NCBI RefSeq assembly: GCF_900156405.1
Contig: NZ_FTNN01000008.1
Span: forward strand, 62,001-126,000
Direction of reading: 5' to 3'
DNA length: 64,000 nt
Origin: Shewanella morhuae
GTDB lineage: Bacteria > Pseudomonadota > Gammaproteobacteria > Enterobacterales > Shewanellaceae
In this document: positions 1 to 8,914 of the stretch, piece after piece
Position numbering within the stretch: position 1 is the first letter of the stretch
How the letters are laid out: every line of letters starts with the position of its first letter
Position numbers and translations under genes: made by a program
Notes under the pieces: generated by a model
Database searches by the model: none
What the model was told of the DNA's origin: nothing
What the model saw: the letters and a program-made list of their open reading frames with translations, nothing else

Positions 1-219
1 ATTAATTAAAATTTTATTAATACCTGCGTTTGTGAAATCAGTCTAGCCTAAAGAGAATGCTAATGTAACGATATAATATTGATGACATTTCAAAAAGCGG
101 AGCTAATCGGCAGAAATGATTAAATCTAGCTTGGTCTTGGTTGTTTTTTTGAACAATCACATCACATTTACGCTGTGGTAACGTGATGAGTTTAAGTGAA
201 TGGTTTCCATTTTTTCCGG

Positions 220-236
220 CTCTGGTATGATCAGTC
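220..236. promoter_or_regulatory. Possible FadR operator upstream of fadR
   Basis: The 17-bp stretch CTCTGGTATGATCAGTC resembles the FadR operator known from E. coli (centre CTGGTCNGACCAG), keeping the left half-site CTGGT and the right half CAGT. It lies 35 bp before the fadR start codon. Whether it serves fadR itself or a divergent gene beyond the left edge of the window cannot be seen. The match is imperfect, so this is inference. Confidence 0.3.
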
Positions 237-271
237 ACCATTAAGGTACACAACAACTGGATAAGTGGCTG

Positions 272-988
272 ATGATAATCAACGCCAAAGGACCTGCAAG
301 TTTTGCAGAGAAGTATATTGTGAGATCCATATGGGACAATAAATTTCCCCCAGGATCCATTTTACCGGCTGAACGTGAACTCTCCGAGTTGATTGGTGTA
401 ACTCGTACCACCTTACGCGAAGTGCTGCAGCGCTTGGCGCGCGATGGGTGGTTGAAAATTCAACATGGCAAACCGACTCGGGTGAATAACTTCTGGGAAA
501 CCTCTGGTTTGAATATTCTTGAGACTATTGCCGATCTCAATCCTGAGGGATTTCCGGTGTTAGTTGACCAGTTGTTATCGGCCAGAACTAATGTGAGTGC
601 TATCTATTTCCGTGGTGCACTGCGTTATAATCCTGATACTGCAGTGGACGTACTCGCGAAAATTCATCAACTAGAAGATACGGCTGAATCCTATGCTGAA
701 TTTGACTATTTATTGCACCACACCTTAGCATTCTCATCTGGAAACCCACTTTACGTGTTGATTTTAAATGGTTTTAAAGGTTTATATAGTAGAGTCGGAC
801 GCTACTATTTCACAAGTGCAGATGCGCGATTGCTGGCATTGAACTTTTATAAAGAGCTTGAGCTACTGGCACAGGCTAAAAATTATCTCGATGTATCCGC
901 ATTGATGCGTACCTACGGCATGAATAGTGGCAAAATGTGGTTATTATTACGTGAAGATATGCCTGCTTCTATCGCGCAAGATAATTAA
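272..988 (+). CDS. fadR: FadR, fatty-acid-responsive GntR-family regulator
   Basis: This acyl-CoA-binding transcription factor represses fatty acid degradation genes and activates unsaturated fatty acid synthesis in the known family. The 238-aa protein has an N-terminal winged helix (residues 10-75) with the nearly invariant stretches [20 protein letters not shown] and IQHGKPT. An all-helical FadR C-terminal domain follows, with the [17 protein letters not shown] region. Length matches E. coli FadR (239 aa). ATG at 272 gives the expected N-terminus, close to that of E. coli. The gene converges on ycgB with a shared hairpin between them. Confidence 0.97.
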   Translation: MIINAKGPASFAEKYIVRSIWDNKFPPGSILPAERELSELIGVTRTTLREVLQRLARDGWLKIQHGKPTRVNNFWETSGLNILETIADLNPEGFPVLVDQLLSARTNVSAIYFRGALRYNPDTAVDVLAKIHQLEDTAESYAEFDYLLHHTLAFSSGNPLYVLILNGFKGLYSRVGRYYFTSADARLLALNFYKELELLAQAKNYLDVSALMRTYGMNSGKMWLLLREDMPASIAQDN

Positions 989-1046
989 TTGCCGTAATGA
1001 TATAGGCATTATAGATATCGTATTAAGCTAGAAGTACGTTCTGTAT

Positions 1047-1093
1047 AAAAGCCGTTACTATTATAAAAATACTTATTTTAGTAACAGCTTTTT
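1047..1093 (+). terminator. Terminator between fadR and ycgB
   Basis: AAAAGC and GTTACTA (1047-1060) pair with TAGTAAC and GCTTTT (1079-1092), with one C/A mismatch in the stem, and a T run follows. The A-rich opposite flank means it could also act for ycgB on the minus strand. Confidence 0.7.
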
Positions 1094-1101
1094 GGTACAT
1101 A

Positions 1102-2628
1102 CTATTCCAATTTAGTGATTTCAGGGCAGGATGATAAGGTAATAATACTCGCGTCTTCATTTATTTGTTCTAGAGTGACAGTGAATCCCCATAATCGATG
1201 TAAATGTTTTAATACCTCTTTATGATTATTTGCTAATGGTATTTCATTATTAGGTACATAACGTAGTGTTAACGATCTATTACCATTGACCTCTACATTA
1301 TGCACTTGAATGTTGGGTTCTATATTAGACAGATTATATTGCTGTGATAATAACTGACGAATATCTTGATAACCCTGTTGGTCGTGAATTGCGGATACCG
1401 ATAGGTAATTACGTTTTTCATCATCGTGGATACCAAATAATTTAAATTGGCGTATGACTTTAGGTGAGAGATATTGGCTAATAAAACTTTCATCTTTAAA
1501 GTTTTGCATAGCAAAGTGCAATGTCTCTATCCAGTTGCTACCAGCAATGTCGGGAAACCAGGCTTTATCTTCATCGGTTGGAGTTTCGCAAATTCGTCGA
1601 ATATCAGTAAACATGACAAAGCCTAATGCATAAGGATTAATGCCATTGTAATGACGGCTGTTATAGTCAGATTGGGCAATTACGCCAGTATGGCTCTGCA
1701 AAAACTCCATGATAAAGCGATCTGTAACGAGGCCATCGTCATATAAGTGATTTAAGATAGTGTAATGCCAGAAAGTAGCCCAGCCTTCATTCATCACCTG
1801 CGTTTGTTTTTGCGGGTAAAAATACTGCGCCATTTTACGCACTATTCGAATGATCTCTCGTTGCCATGGCTCTAGTAATGGTGCATTTTTCTCGATGAAA
1901 TATAAGATATTTTCCTGCGGCTCAGCGGGAAAATGGCGTGTTTTTGCCTGCGACTGATCCATGTGCTGGCTTGGAATAGTGCGCCATAAATCGTTCACTT
2001 GGCTTTGAAGATAAGCTTCACGATCCTTTTGCCTAGCTTGTTCTTCACTGAATGAAATATCAGAAGGGCGCTTATAACGATCAACGCCGTAATTCATCAG
2101 TGCATGGCAAGAGTCAATGATACTTTCAACTTGTTCTACGCCATGTTTTTGTTCACAGTCGCTAATATAATTTTTAGCAAATACCAGATAATCAATGATC
2201 GAACTGGCATCGGTCCATGTTTTGAATAGATAGTTATTTTTAAAAAAACTATTATGCCCAAAGCAGGCATGCGCAATGACTAATGCCTGCATTGTGATGG
2301 TATTTTCTTCCATCAGATAGGCAATACAAGGATTTGAGTTAATGACAATTTCGTAGGCCAGCCCCATTTGACCGCGCTTATAACCTTGTTCTGTCTCAAT
2401 AAACCGTTTACCAAAAGACCAATGAGTATAACCAATCGGCATACCGATACCTGCATAAGCATCCATCATTTGTTCGGCGGTGATGACTTCAATTTGATTT
2501 GGATAAGTGCTGAGCTTATAAAGCGCAGCTACCCGCTCAATTTCCTTAAGGTAGTCCTGCAACAAGTCGAAGCTCCAATCTGGGCCATCGCTCAGTGGCG
2601 TCCACGGTGTTGATTTAATTGTCTCCAT
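1102..2628 (-). CDS. ycgB: SpoVR family protein YcgB
   Basis: The 508-aa protein belongs to the SpoVR/YcgB family (E. coli YcgB is 510 aa). The founding member is linked to spore cortex formation in Bacillus, but its biochemical role in Gram-negatives is not established. Family features visible are the WTPLSDGPDWSF start, PIGYTHWSFGKRF (about residue 65), the histidine-rich HACFGHNSFFKNNYLF (about 120) and NEGWATFWHY (about 285). No signal peptide is seen, so it is probably cytoplasmic. ATG at 2628 follows a GGGGG Shine-Dalgarno. It is the last gene of yeaG-yeaH-ycgB, 9 bp after yeaH, so it is almost certainly cotranscribed. In E. coli the yeaGH pair sits elsewhere. Confidence 0.95.
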   Translation of the reverse strand: METIKSTPWTPLSDGPDWSFDLLQDYLKEIERVAALYKLSTYPNQIEVITAEQMMDAYAGIGMPIGYTHWSFGKRFIETEQGYKRGQMGLAYEIVINSNPCIAYLMEENTITMQALVIAHACFGHNSFFKNNYLFKTWTDASSIIDYLVFAKNYISDCEQKHGVEQVESIIDSCHALMNYGVDRYKRPSDISFSEEQARQKDREAYLQSQVNDLWRTIPSQHMDQSQAKTRHFPAEPQENILYFIEKNAPLLEPWQREIIRIVRKMAQYFYPQKQTQVMNEGWATFWHYTILNHLYDDGLVTDRFIMEFLQSHTGVIAQSDYNSRHYNGINPYALGFVMFTDIRRICETPTDEDKAWFPDIAGSNWIETLHFAMQNFKDESFISQYLSPKVIRQFKLFGIHDDEKRNYLSVSAIHDQQGYQDIRQLLSQQYNLSNIEPNIQVHNVEVNGNRSLTLRYVPNNEIPLANNHKEVLKHLHRLWGFTVTLEQINEDASIITLSSCPEITKLE

Positions 2629-2637
2629 ATTTCCCCC

Positions 2638-3906
2638 TTAAACCGCTTGTTTCTTAAATAGCTCCCTAAAGACAGGGTAAATATCTTCGGCTTGACGTAT
2701 ATGTTGTACGGCAATATTGGCGTATTGTCGTTGCAGGGATTCATACTCGTGCCACAGGGTTTGATGGGCACGATTGGTGATTTCGATATAGCTGTAGTAG
2801 CGCACTAATGGCAATATTTTTTGTTCTAATAGCTGTTTACAGGTAGGAGAATCGTCGGCCCAGTTATCGCCATCTGAAGCCTGTGCGGCATAAATATTCC
2901 ATTCATTGGCGGGATAGCGTGCCTGTTGAATTTCGTGCATTAATTTTAAGGCGCTAGACACAATAGTACCGCCAGTTTCTTGGGAATAAAAAAACTCGTG
3001 TTCATCAACTTCTTTGGCTTGTGTATGGTGACGAATATAAACCACTTCTAGATTTTTATAGGTACGGGTTAAAAACAGATACAGTAAAATATAAAAACGT
3101 TTTGCCATCTCCTTCGTGGCTTGATCCATAGAGCCTGAGACATCCATTAAGCAAAACATTACCGCTTGGCTAGAAGGAATTTCTCGTTTAGAAAAGTTAT
3201 TAAAGCGTAAATCGAAGGTGTCGATAAACGGCACTCGTGCAATTTTTTGCTTTAGCTCTTCGATCTGATTTTTTAAATCTAGGATTAATTCAGCTTTAGT
3301 TCCTGGCATATTCTCCAGTTCAATAAGCTTTTGCTCTAATTCCTTTAATCGCTTTTTTTTGCCGGCAGACATGGCAATACGGCGCGCCAGTGATGAACGC
3401 AATGAACGGACAATATTGATGTTGGCAGGCACGCCATCGTTGGTAAAGCCCGCACGATAGACTTGATACTCAACCAATTTATTCAGACGATTTTTTTGAA
3501 GATTAGGTAGCTCTAAGTCTTCAAATAATAGCTCGAGGTATTCATCCTTGGAAATGTCGAACACAAAATCATCGTCACCTTCACCGGAATCTGAGGCTTC
3601 ACCTTTACCTGAGCCACCACCTGAACCCGCGGGTGGACGGTCAATTTTATCGCCGTGGGTAAATTGATCGTTGCCGGGGTGTACTCTATCCCTAACACCA
3701 CCTTTACCTTGGCGAAACAGTGGTTCACTAATATCCCGTGTGGGAATACTGATTTTTTCGCCTTTATCGACATCGGTGACACTGCGCCGAGTCACTGCAT
3801 CGCTCACCGCTTTTTTTATTTGTTGCTTATATCGATTGATAAAACGTTGGCGGTTGACTGTACTTTTCCCTTTCGCATTCAACCGTCTATCAATAAAGTT
3901 CGCCAT
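2638..3906 (-). CDS. yeaH: YeaH/YhbH family VWA-like protein
   Basis: A 422-aa DUF444 protein, the usual partner of the YeaG kinase; molecular function is unknown. It starts [10 protein letters not shown] and has a glycine/acidic linker (about residues 80-115). A charged coiled-coil-like stretch spans about 185-225. A von Willebrand A-like domain carries the metal site D255-V-S257-G-S259 ([19 protein letters not shown]). A TTG codon 12 bp further upstream keeps the frame open, but ATG at 3906 sits just behind a perfect GGAGGT and gives the family N-terminus. It is the middle gene of the operon, 66 bp after yeaG. Confidence 0.95.
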   Translation of the reverse strand: MANFIDRRLNAKGKSTVNRQRFINRYKQQIKKAVSDAVTRRSVTDVDKGEKISIPTRDISEPLFRQGKGGVRDRVHPGNDQFTHGDKIDRPPAGSGGGSGKGEASDSGEGDDDFVFDISKDEYLELLFEDLELPNLQKNRLNKLVEYQVYRAGFTNDGVPANINIVRSLRSSLARRIAMSAGKKKRLKELEQKLIELENMPGTKAELILDLKNQIEELKQKIARVPFIDTFDLRFNNFSKREIPSSQAVMFCLMDVSGSMDQATKEMAKRFYILLYLFLTRTYKNLEVVYIRHHTQAKEVDEHEFFYSQETGGTIVSSALKLMHEIQQARYPANEWNIYAAQASDGDNWADDSPTCKQLLEQKILPLVRYYSYIEITNRAHQTLWHEYESLQRQYANIAVQHIRQAEDIYPVFRELFKKQAV

Positions 3907-3972
3907 ACCTACCTCCAAAAACTTAGCGTAGGCTTTGGCAATACCAAAGCCTTGTACTGAGTTCGCGCAAGT

Positions 3973-5907
3973 TTAAGAAGATTTACGAACCCGTAAGTAC
4001 CACTCTGATAAGAGTCGAACTTGTTTTTTGGTATAGCCCTTTTCCATCATGCGATTGACAAAATCATCATGTTTGCGCTGATCATCGTTCGAGGTTTTGG
4101 CGTTAAATGAAATCACAGGCAGTAAATCTTCGGTGTTGGAAAACATTTTTTTCTCGATAACTGTGCGAAGTTTCTCGTAGCTAGTCCAAAGTGGATTATT
4201 GCCCTCATGGTTAGCACGGGCGCGCAGTACAAAGTTGACAATTTCATTACGGAAATCTTTAGGGTTGATGATCCCGGCGGGTTTTTCAATTTTCTCCAGT
4301 TCGGCATTGAGGGCTGCGCGATCGAACAGTTGACCTGTTTCAGGGTCGCGGTACTCTTGATCTTGGATCCAAAAGTCGGCATAGATGACGTAACGATCAA
4401 AAATATTTTGACCATATTCAGAGTAAGATTCTAAATAAGCTGTTTGGATCTCTTTGCCGATAAATTCGACATACTTGGGAATTAAATACCCTTTTAGAAA
4501 TTCAAAATAACGCTCGGCGGTGTCAGTGGGGAACTGTTCTTGTTCAATTTGGCGCTCGAGTACGTAAAATAAATGCACTGGGTTTGCAGCTATTTCGGAG
4601 TGGTCGAAGTTAAATACTCGCGATAAAATCTTAAAGGCAAAGCGAGTAGACAAACCATTCATACCTTCATCGACGCCCGCGTAATCGCGATATTCTTGGT
4701 AAGACTTGGCCTTAGGATCGGTGTCTTTTAAACTTTCGCCATCATACACCCGCATCTTAGAATAAAGAGACGAGTTCTCAGTGTTTTTCATGCGTGATAG
4801 TACGCTAAATTGTGCCAGAGTTTCTAAAGTGCCAGGCGCACAGGGAGCTTTGGATAACTCAGAGTTGAATAACAACTTTTGATAGATTTGTAGCTCTTCT
4901 GAGACCCGTAAACAGTAGGGGACTTTGACGATATAAACTCTATCGAGAAACGCCTCATTATTTTTATTATTTTTAAAGGTTGTCCATTCTGACTCGTTTG
5001 AGTGAGCTAAGATAATGCCGCTATAGGGCAAGGCTGATAAGCCTTCAGTGCCATTATAGTTACCTTCTTGTGTGGCTGTGAGCAAGGGATGTAGCACCTT
5101 TATAGGCGCCTTAAACATTTCCACAAACTCCATCATGCCTTGGTTTGCACGGCATAAAGCACCCGAATAGGCGTAAGCATCGGCATCATTTTGAGAGAAA
5201 TGCTCAAGTTGACGAATATCCACTTTACCGACAAGTGACGAAATATCTTGGTTGTTTTCATCTCCAGGTTCCGTTTTTGCGATAGCAACTTGGTCTAAAA
5301 TGGAGGGAAATACTTTAACAACACGGAATTTGGCCAGATCTCCGCCAAACTCATGTAAGCGTTTTACCGCCCAAGGCGACATAATCGTTTTTAAATAGCG
5401 GCTAGGAATGTTGAATTCATCTTTTAATAGCTGACCATCTTCATCTAAATCAAATAGGCTAAAAGGGTGGTCATTGACAGGGCTGCGTACCCCATTTGCG
5501 CTCAGGATATAAATGGGTATTTTTTGCATCAGGGCTTTGAGTTTTTCGGCTAATGATGACTTACCGCCGCCGACAGGCCCAAGTAGATACAGAATTTGTT
5601 TTGATTCTTCTAAACCTTGAGCTGAGTGTTTAAGGTAAGCCACTATTTGCTCTATGGCATCTTCCATACCAAAGAAATCTTTAAATGCGGGATAACGTGA
5701 AATAAGTCGATTCGAAAAAATACGGCTTAGTGTTGGATTTTTTGCGGTATCAATGACTTCTGCTTCACCGATGGCAAGTAGTAGTCGCTCCGATGCTGAC
5801 ATGTAAGCGCTGCGATCGGCTTTACAGATGTCGAGAAACTCCTGTAAAGAATATTCTTCATCGAGTTTTTGCTCGTAGCGCTTTTGGTAATGCTCGAAAA
5901 TGCCCAT
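3973..5907 (-). CDS. yeaG: PrkA/YeaG family serine protein kinase
   Basis: The 644-aa protein has exactly the length of E. coli YeaG. This AAA-type kinase is linked to starvation, nitrogen stress and stationary phase in the known family. The N-terminal AAA domain has the P-loop GPVGGGKSS at residues 110-118. The C-terminal kinase-like part ends in LLSEWYLRVRKSS. An upstream ATG at 5937 keeps the frame open. ATG at 5907 (MGIFEHYQKRYEQ) has the AGGGGG ribosome site and matches the family, so it is preferred. First gene of the operon; a sodB terminator lies about 200 bp upstream, so the operon has its own promoter. Confidence 0.96.
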   Translation of the reverse strand: MGIFEHYQKRYEQKLDEEYSLQEFLDICKADRSAYMSASERLLLAIGEAEVIDTAKNPTLSRIFSNRLISRYPAFKDFFGMEDAIEQIVAYLKHSAQGLEESKQILYLLGPVGGGKSSLAEKLKALMQKIPIYILSANGVRSPVNDHPFSLFDLDEDGQLLKDEFNIPSRYLKTIMSPWAVKRLHEFGGDLAKFRVVKVFPSILDQVAIAKTEPGDENNQDISSLVGKVDIRQLEHFSQNDADAYAYSGALCRANQGMMEFVEMFKAPIKVLHPLLTATQEGNYNGTEGLSALPYSGIILAHSNESEWTTFKNNKNNEAFLDRVYIVKVPYCLRVSEELQIYQKLLFNSELSKAPCAPGTLETLAQFSVLSRMKNTENSSLYSKMRVYDGESLKDTDPKAKSYQEYRDYAGVDEGMNGLSTRFAFKILSRVFNFDHSEIAANPVHLFYVLERQIEQEQFPTDTAERYFEFLKGYLIPKYVEFIGKEIQTAYLESYSEYGQNIFDRYVIYADFWIQDQEYRDPETGQLFDRAALNAELEKIEKPAGIINPKDFRNEIVNFVLRARANHEGNNPLWTSYEKLRTVIEKKMFSNTEDLLPVISFNAKTSNDDQRKHDDFVNRMMEKGYTKKQVRLLSEWYLRVRKSS

Positions 5908-6111
5908 ATAAACCCCCTGAAACGCCAGTGATGTCATGGAACGGAGCTGACTAACCAGCTTCCTACTCTAATCTTAGACACTTATTCAACACTTGCGACA
6001 AAAAATATCAAATAAAACAACAACAAATAGTTGCAAACGCAATTATTGCACTTGTTGTTTAATAAGCTGAATTGAATGTAACAAAGTGAGGGTACTGAAC
6101 TAAAAGCATAA

Positions 6112-6136
6112 AAAAAGAGCCACAAGGGCTCTTTTT
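6112..6136 (-). terminator. Terminator of sodB
   Basis: A ten-base-pair stem AAAAAGAGCC/GGCTCTTTTT with the five-base loop ACAAG lies 29 bp beyond the sodB stop codon. T runs flank it in both orientations. Only minus-strand genes lie on both sides, so it most likely ends the sodB transcript and insulates yeaG. Confidence 0.85.
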
Positions 6137-6164
6137 CTGGGTTTACTTAGTTTCACTAAATAAA

Positions 6165-6749
6165 TTAAGCAGTGAAGTTTTTATTCACAAAGTCCCAGTT
6201 AACTAACTGCCAGAAGTGGGCAAGATAGTCAGGACGCACGTTGCGGTAATCGATGTAGTAAGCGTGTTCCCACACGTCAACTGTCATGATTGGCGTTACA
6301 GTGCTGTCAGTCAGTGGTGTTGCTGCATTGCTAGTGTTAACGATAGCAACAGTGCCATCGGCTTTTTTCACTAACCATGTCCAAGCGCTACCGAAGTTGT
6401 TTACTGCTGAATCAGTAAATTGTGCTTTGAAGGCATCAAATGAGCCAAATGCAGCTTTAATCGCATCAGCAACTGGGCCTGTTGGCTCTCCGCCAGCATT
6501 AGGTGCTAGGCAGTTCCAGTAGAAAGTGTGGTTCCACACTTGAGCTGCGTTGTTGAATACGCCACCTGTAGAAGTTTTGATGATATCTTCTAAAGATTTA
6601 CCTGCAAAATCAGTTCCTTCGATTAAGCCGTTTAGCTTAACAACATAAGTGTTGTGATGCTTGCCGTAGTGGTATTCAATGGTTTCTTGAGAAATGTGTG
6701 GTTCTAGTGCGTTCTTTGCATATGGTAATGCGGGTAATTCGAAAGCCAT
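6165..6749 (-). CDS. sodB: Superoxide dismutase, iron type
   Basis: Cytoplasmic enzyme that dismutates superoxide to oxygen and hydrogen peroxide. The 194-aa protein aligns end to end with E. coli SodB (193 aa). Metal ligands are visible as H27, H74 (NHTF), D158 and H162 (DVWEHAYY). Gln70 in NAAQVWNHTF is the outer-sphere residue typical of Fe enzymes, as opposed to a C-terminal-half Gln in Mn enzymes. Monocistronic, with a good terminator downstream. It is divergent from grxD, and the 213-bp gap should hold both promoters; a Fur site is possible by analogy but I could not identify one. Confidence 0.97.
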   Translation of the reverse strand: MAFELPALPYAKNALEPHISQETIEYHYGKHHNTYVVKLNGLIEGTDFAGKSLEDIIKTSTGGVFNNAAQVWNHTFYWNCLAPNAGGEPTGPVADAIKAAFGSFDAFKAQFTDSAVNNFGSAWTWLVKKADGTVAIVNTSNAATPLTDSTVTPIMTVDVWEHAYYIDYRNVRPDYLAHFWQLVNWDFVNKNFTA

Positions 6750-6962
6750 TAGTATCTCTCCATGGTCTTAGGTTATCGTTTTTAAACGTGCTCACTGTGA
6801 CTATTGTACCGATAAAATTTGTGATGTGAATCATTGTTTACTCGATAGCGGCATCGAAAAAACAAATGTCGGCATAACCTTACAAACTATGGGATTTTGT
6901 TCTGAGTCTAGCTGTCGTACAATAGTGCTATTGTGTCAATGTCAGCCTACTTAGGAATCAAA

Positions 6963-7295
6963 ATGGAAACAGTAGAGAAAATTAAACAGCAGATCACCGA
7001 AAACCCAATCATTGTTTATATGAAAGGTTCTCCTAAGTTACCGAGCTGTGGCTTCTCGTCACAGGTCGCCCAGATTATGATTAACTGTGGTGAGCAGTTT
7101 GCATTCGTGGATATTCTTCAGCACCCAGACATTCGCGCAGAATTACCTAAATTTGCTAACTGGCCGACGTTTCCACAATTGTGGATCGAAGGCGAGCTGA
7201 TTGGTGGCTGCGATATCATCGTGGAAATGTTCCAAAAAGGCGAATTACAACCACTGATTACAGCGGCAGCCGCTAAGCATAAAACTGAAGAATAA
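6963..7295 (+). CDS. grxD: Monothiol glutaredoxin GrxD (Grx4)
   Basis: CGFS-class glutaredoxin that carries and transfers [2Fe-2S] clusters, usually with glutathione and BolA partners. The 110-aa protein shows MKGSPKLPSCGFS with the single active cysteine C29 in CGFS. The WPTFPQLWIEGELIGGCDI segment forms the TVP-like glutathione site and the second half of the fold. The frame stays open from 6933, but ATG at 6963 has TTAGGA eight bases upstream and gives the family N-terminus (METVEKIKQQI). A terminator follows immediately. Its position next to sodB suits an iron/oxidative stress theme. Confidence 0.96.
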   Translation: METVEKIKQQITENPIIVYMKGSPKLPSCGFSSQVAQIMINCGEQFAFVDILQHPDIRAELPKFANWPTFPQLWIEGELIGGCDIIVEMFQKGELQPLITAAAAKHKTEE

Positions 7296-7314
7296 GCACT
7301 AGCTTATTTTCGAT

Positions 7315-7351
7315 AAAAAAGCCGCTACGATTAAGTCGTAGCGGCTTTTTT
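7315..7351. terminator. Bidirectional terminator grxD/uraA
   Basis: A perfect ten-base-pair stem GCCGCTACGA/TCGTAGCGGC (7321-7330 and 7336-7345, loop TTAAG) has six A residues before and six T residues after. It lies 25 bp after the grxD stop and can also serve the converging uraA transcript. Confidence 0.92.
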
Positions 7352-7460
7352 GTTCTTAATATCAATGGATTATTTACTTGATAAAATGCTGCTTGAGAAA
7401 ACTATTCTATTTTGATGGTTACGCTTTAATCATTGCACATAATTTTCTCTACTGTGTAGC

Positions 7461-8699
7461 CTAATGCGCTGATGTATCTTGTCCATGCTCTTTAGTGGCT
7501 GGCAATATTAGGTTCATCACAATAGCCACAATACCGCATAAACTGATACCGGTTAGGCTAAACGAACCAATACCAAACGCCATACCGCCGATGCCAAACA
7601 CTAAAGTAACACCGACAATACTTAGATTACGCGGTTCGGATAAATCAACTTGATGGCGAATTAATGTGCTTAATCCTACTGCCGCAATGGAGCCAAATAG
7701 TAAACACATAATGCCGCCCATTACAGGCACTGGAATAGTTTGCATCAGCGCGCCTAGTTTGCCAACAAAGGCTAAAGTGATGGCGGTAATGGCAGTCCAA
7801 GTCATAATTTTAGGATCGAAATTACGAGTTAATGTGACGGCTCCCGTCACTTCAGAATAAGTGGTGTTTGGTGGGCCGCCAAAGGCCGCGGCTGCTATAG
7901 TGGCAATGCCATCGCCTGTCAGAGTACGGTGTAAGCCCGGTTTTTTCATAAAATCTTTACCAGCAACATTGGATATCGCCAGAATATCGCCAATATGTTC
8001 AACCGCAGGCGCAATAGCAACAGGGATCATAAAAGCGATGGCGTACCAGTTAAGTTCAGGGGCAACAAATTTAGGTATAGCAATCCAACTTGCTGCCGTC
8101 ACTACTGCAAAATCAACAATACCGAACGCGAGGCTCAGGCCATAACCGACAATAATGCCGGCTAAAATGGGCATCACTCTTAATAAACCCTTAGCAAAAA
8201 TAGCCACAGCGATAGTGGTGCACAGCGATGCGAGCGAAATAAATAAGGCTATATTTGTGGCAACTAAGGTCACACTACCATCACCACTTTTACCTAAAGC
8301 CATATTCACTGCCACTGGCGCCAGACCTAGACCGATAATAATAATCACAGGCCCAACCACCACAGGAGGTAATAATTTATGAATAAACTCAGTGCCGCGC
8401 AGTTTAACTAATGCGCCGAGCATAACGTAAACTACGCCTGCCGCCATAATACCGCCCATGGTTGAGGGAATGCCCCAAGTTTGCACGCCATACAATATCG
8501 GGGCAATAAAGGCGAATGAAGAAGCAAGAAAAATGGGCACTTGTCGCTTAGTAATCAATTGAAACAATAGGGTACCGATACCTGCGGTAAATAGTGCCAC
8601 ACTGGTATCAAGTCCTGTTAGCAGCGGCATTAATACTAAGGCGCCAAAGGCCACAAACAGCATTTGTGCGCCCTGTAGGGGGATAGCAAGTCGTCTCAT
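7461..8699 (-). CDS. uraA: Uracil permease, NCS2 (nucleobase:cation symporter-2) family
   Basis: Inner-membrane proton-coupled nucleobase importer of 412 aa (E. coli UraA is 429 aa) with about 14 hydrophobic segments. NCS2 signatures are the PAVEHIGDILAISNVAGKDF stretch (about residues 230-250), where a glutamate and histidine bind substrate in UraA. They also include FGGPPNTTYSEVTGAVTLTR (about 275), the conserved NTTYxE motif. These favour the uracil branch over xanthine/urate transporters, but substrate is inferred from family. ATG at 8699. It is not linked to upp or other pyrimidine genes here. Confidence 0.9.
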   Translation of the reverse strand: MRRLAIPLQGAQMLFVAFGALVLMPLLTGLDTSVALFTAGIGTLLFQLITKRQVPIFLASSFAFIAPILYGVQTWGIPSTMGGIMAAGVVYVMLGALVKLRGTEFIHKLLPPVVVGPVIIIIGLGLAPVAVNMALGKSGDGSVTLVATNIALFISLASLCTTIAVAIFAKGLLRVMPILAGIIVGYGLSLAFGIVDFAVVTAASWIAIPKFVAPELNWYAIAFMIPVAIAPAVEHIGDILAISNVAGKDFMKKPGLHRTLTGDGIATIAAAAFGGPPNTTYSEVTGAVTLTRNFDPKIMTWTAITAITLAFVGKLGALMQTIPVPVMGGIMCLLFGSIAAVGLSTLIRHQVDLSEPRNLSIVGVTLVFGIGGMAFGIGSFSLTGISLCGIVAIVMNLILPATKEHGQDTSAH

Positions 8700-8871
8700 T
8701 TATTATTCTCATTAATTTAGGGTAAACCGCGAGATGATAACAGCTTGTTGGGATTTGAGCAGTGGAAAATAACCCGCTTTACCGACTCGGATCACTGTTT
8801 AGGTTTTCAATACTACAACAGGCATAGAAATAGGGCTAAATTTTGCCAAGACTCGCTTAAGGCGTTAACTA

Positions 8872-8880
8872 TGGTACAAT
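8872..8880 (+). promoter_or_regulatory. Candidate extended -10 promoter
   Basis: TGGTACAAT fits an extended -10 element (TGn plus TACAAT) 34 bp upstream of the DUF2066 gene start. No convincing -35 box is seen, which is usual for extended -10 promoters. Confidence 0.4.
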
Positions 8881-8914
8881 TTACGCTATCTAACGTTACT
8901 TCAACTACTCAAAA

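Noticed and set aside
38..256. 72-codon open frame upstream of fadR on the minus strand
   Set aside because: No ribosome site and no recognisable sequence; it covers the presumed fadR promoter.
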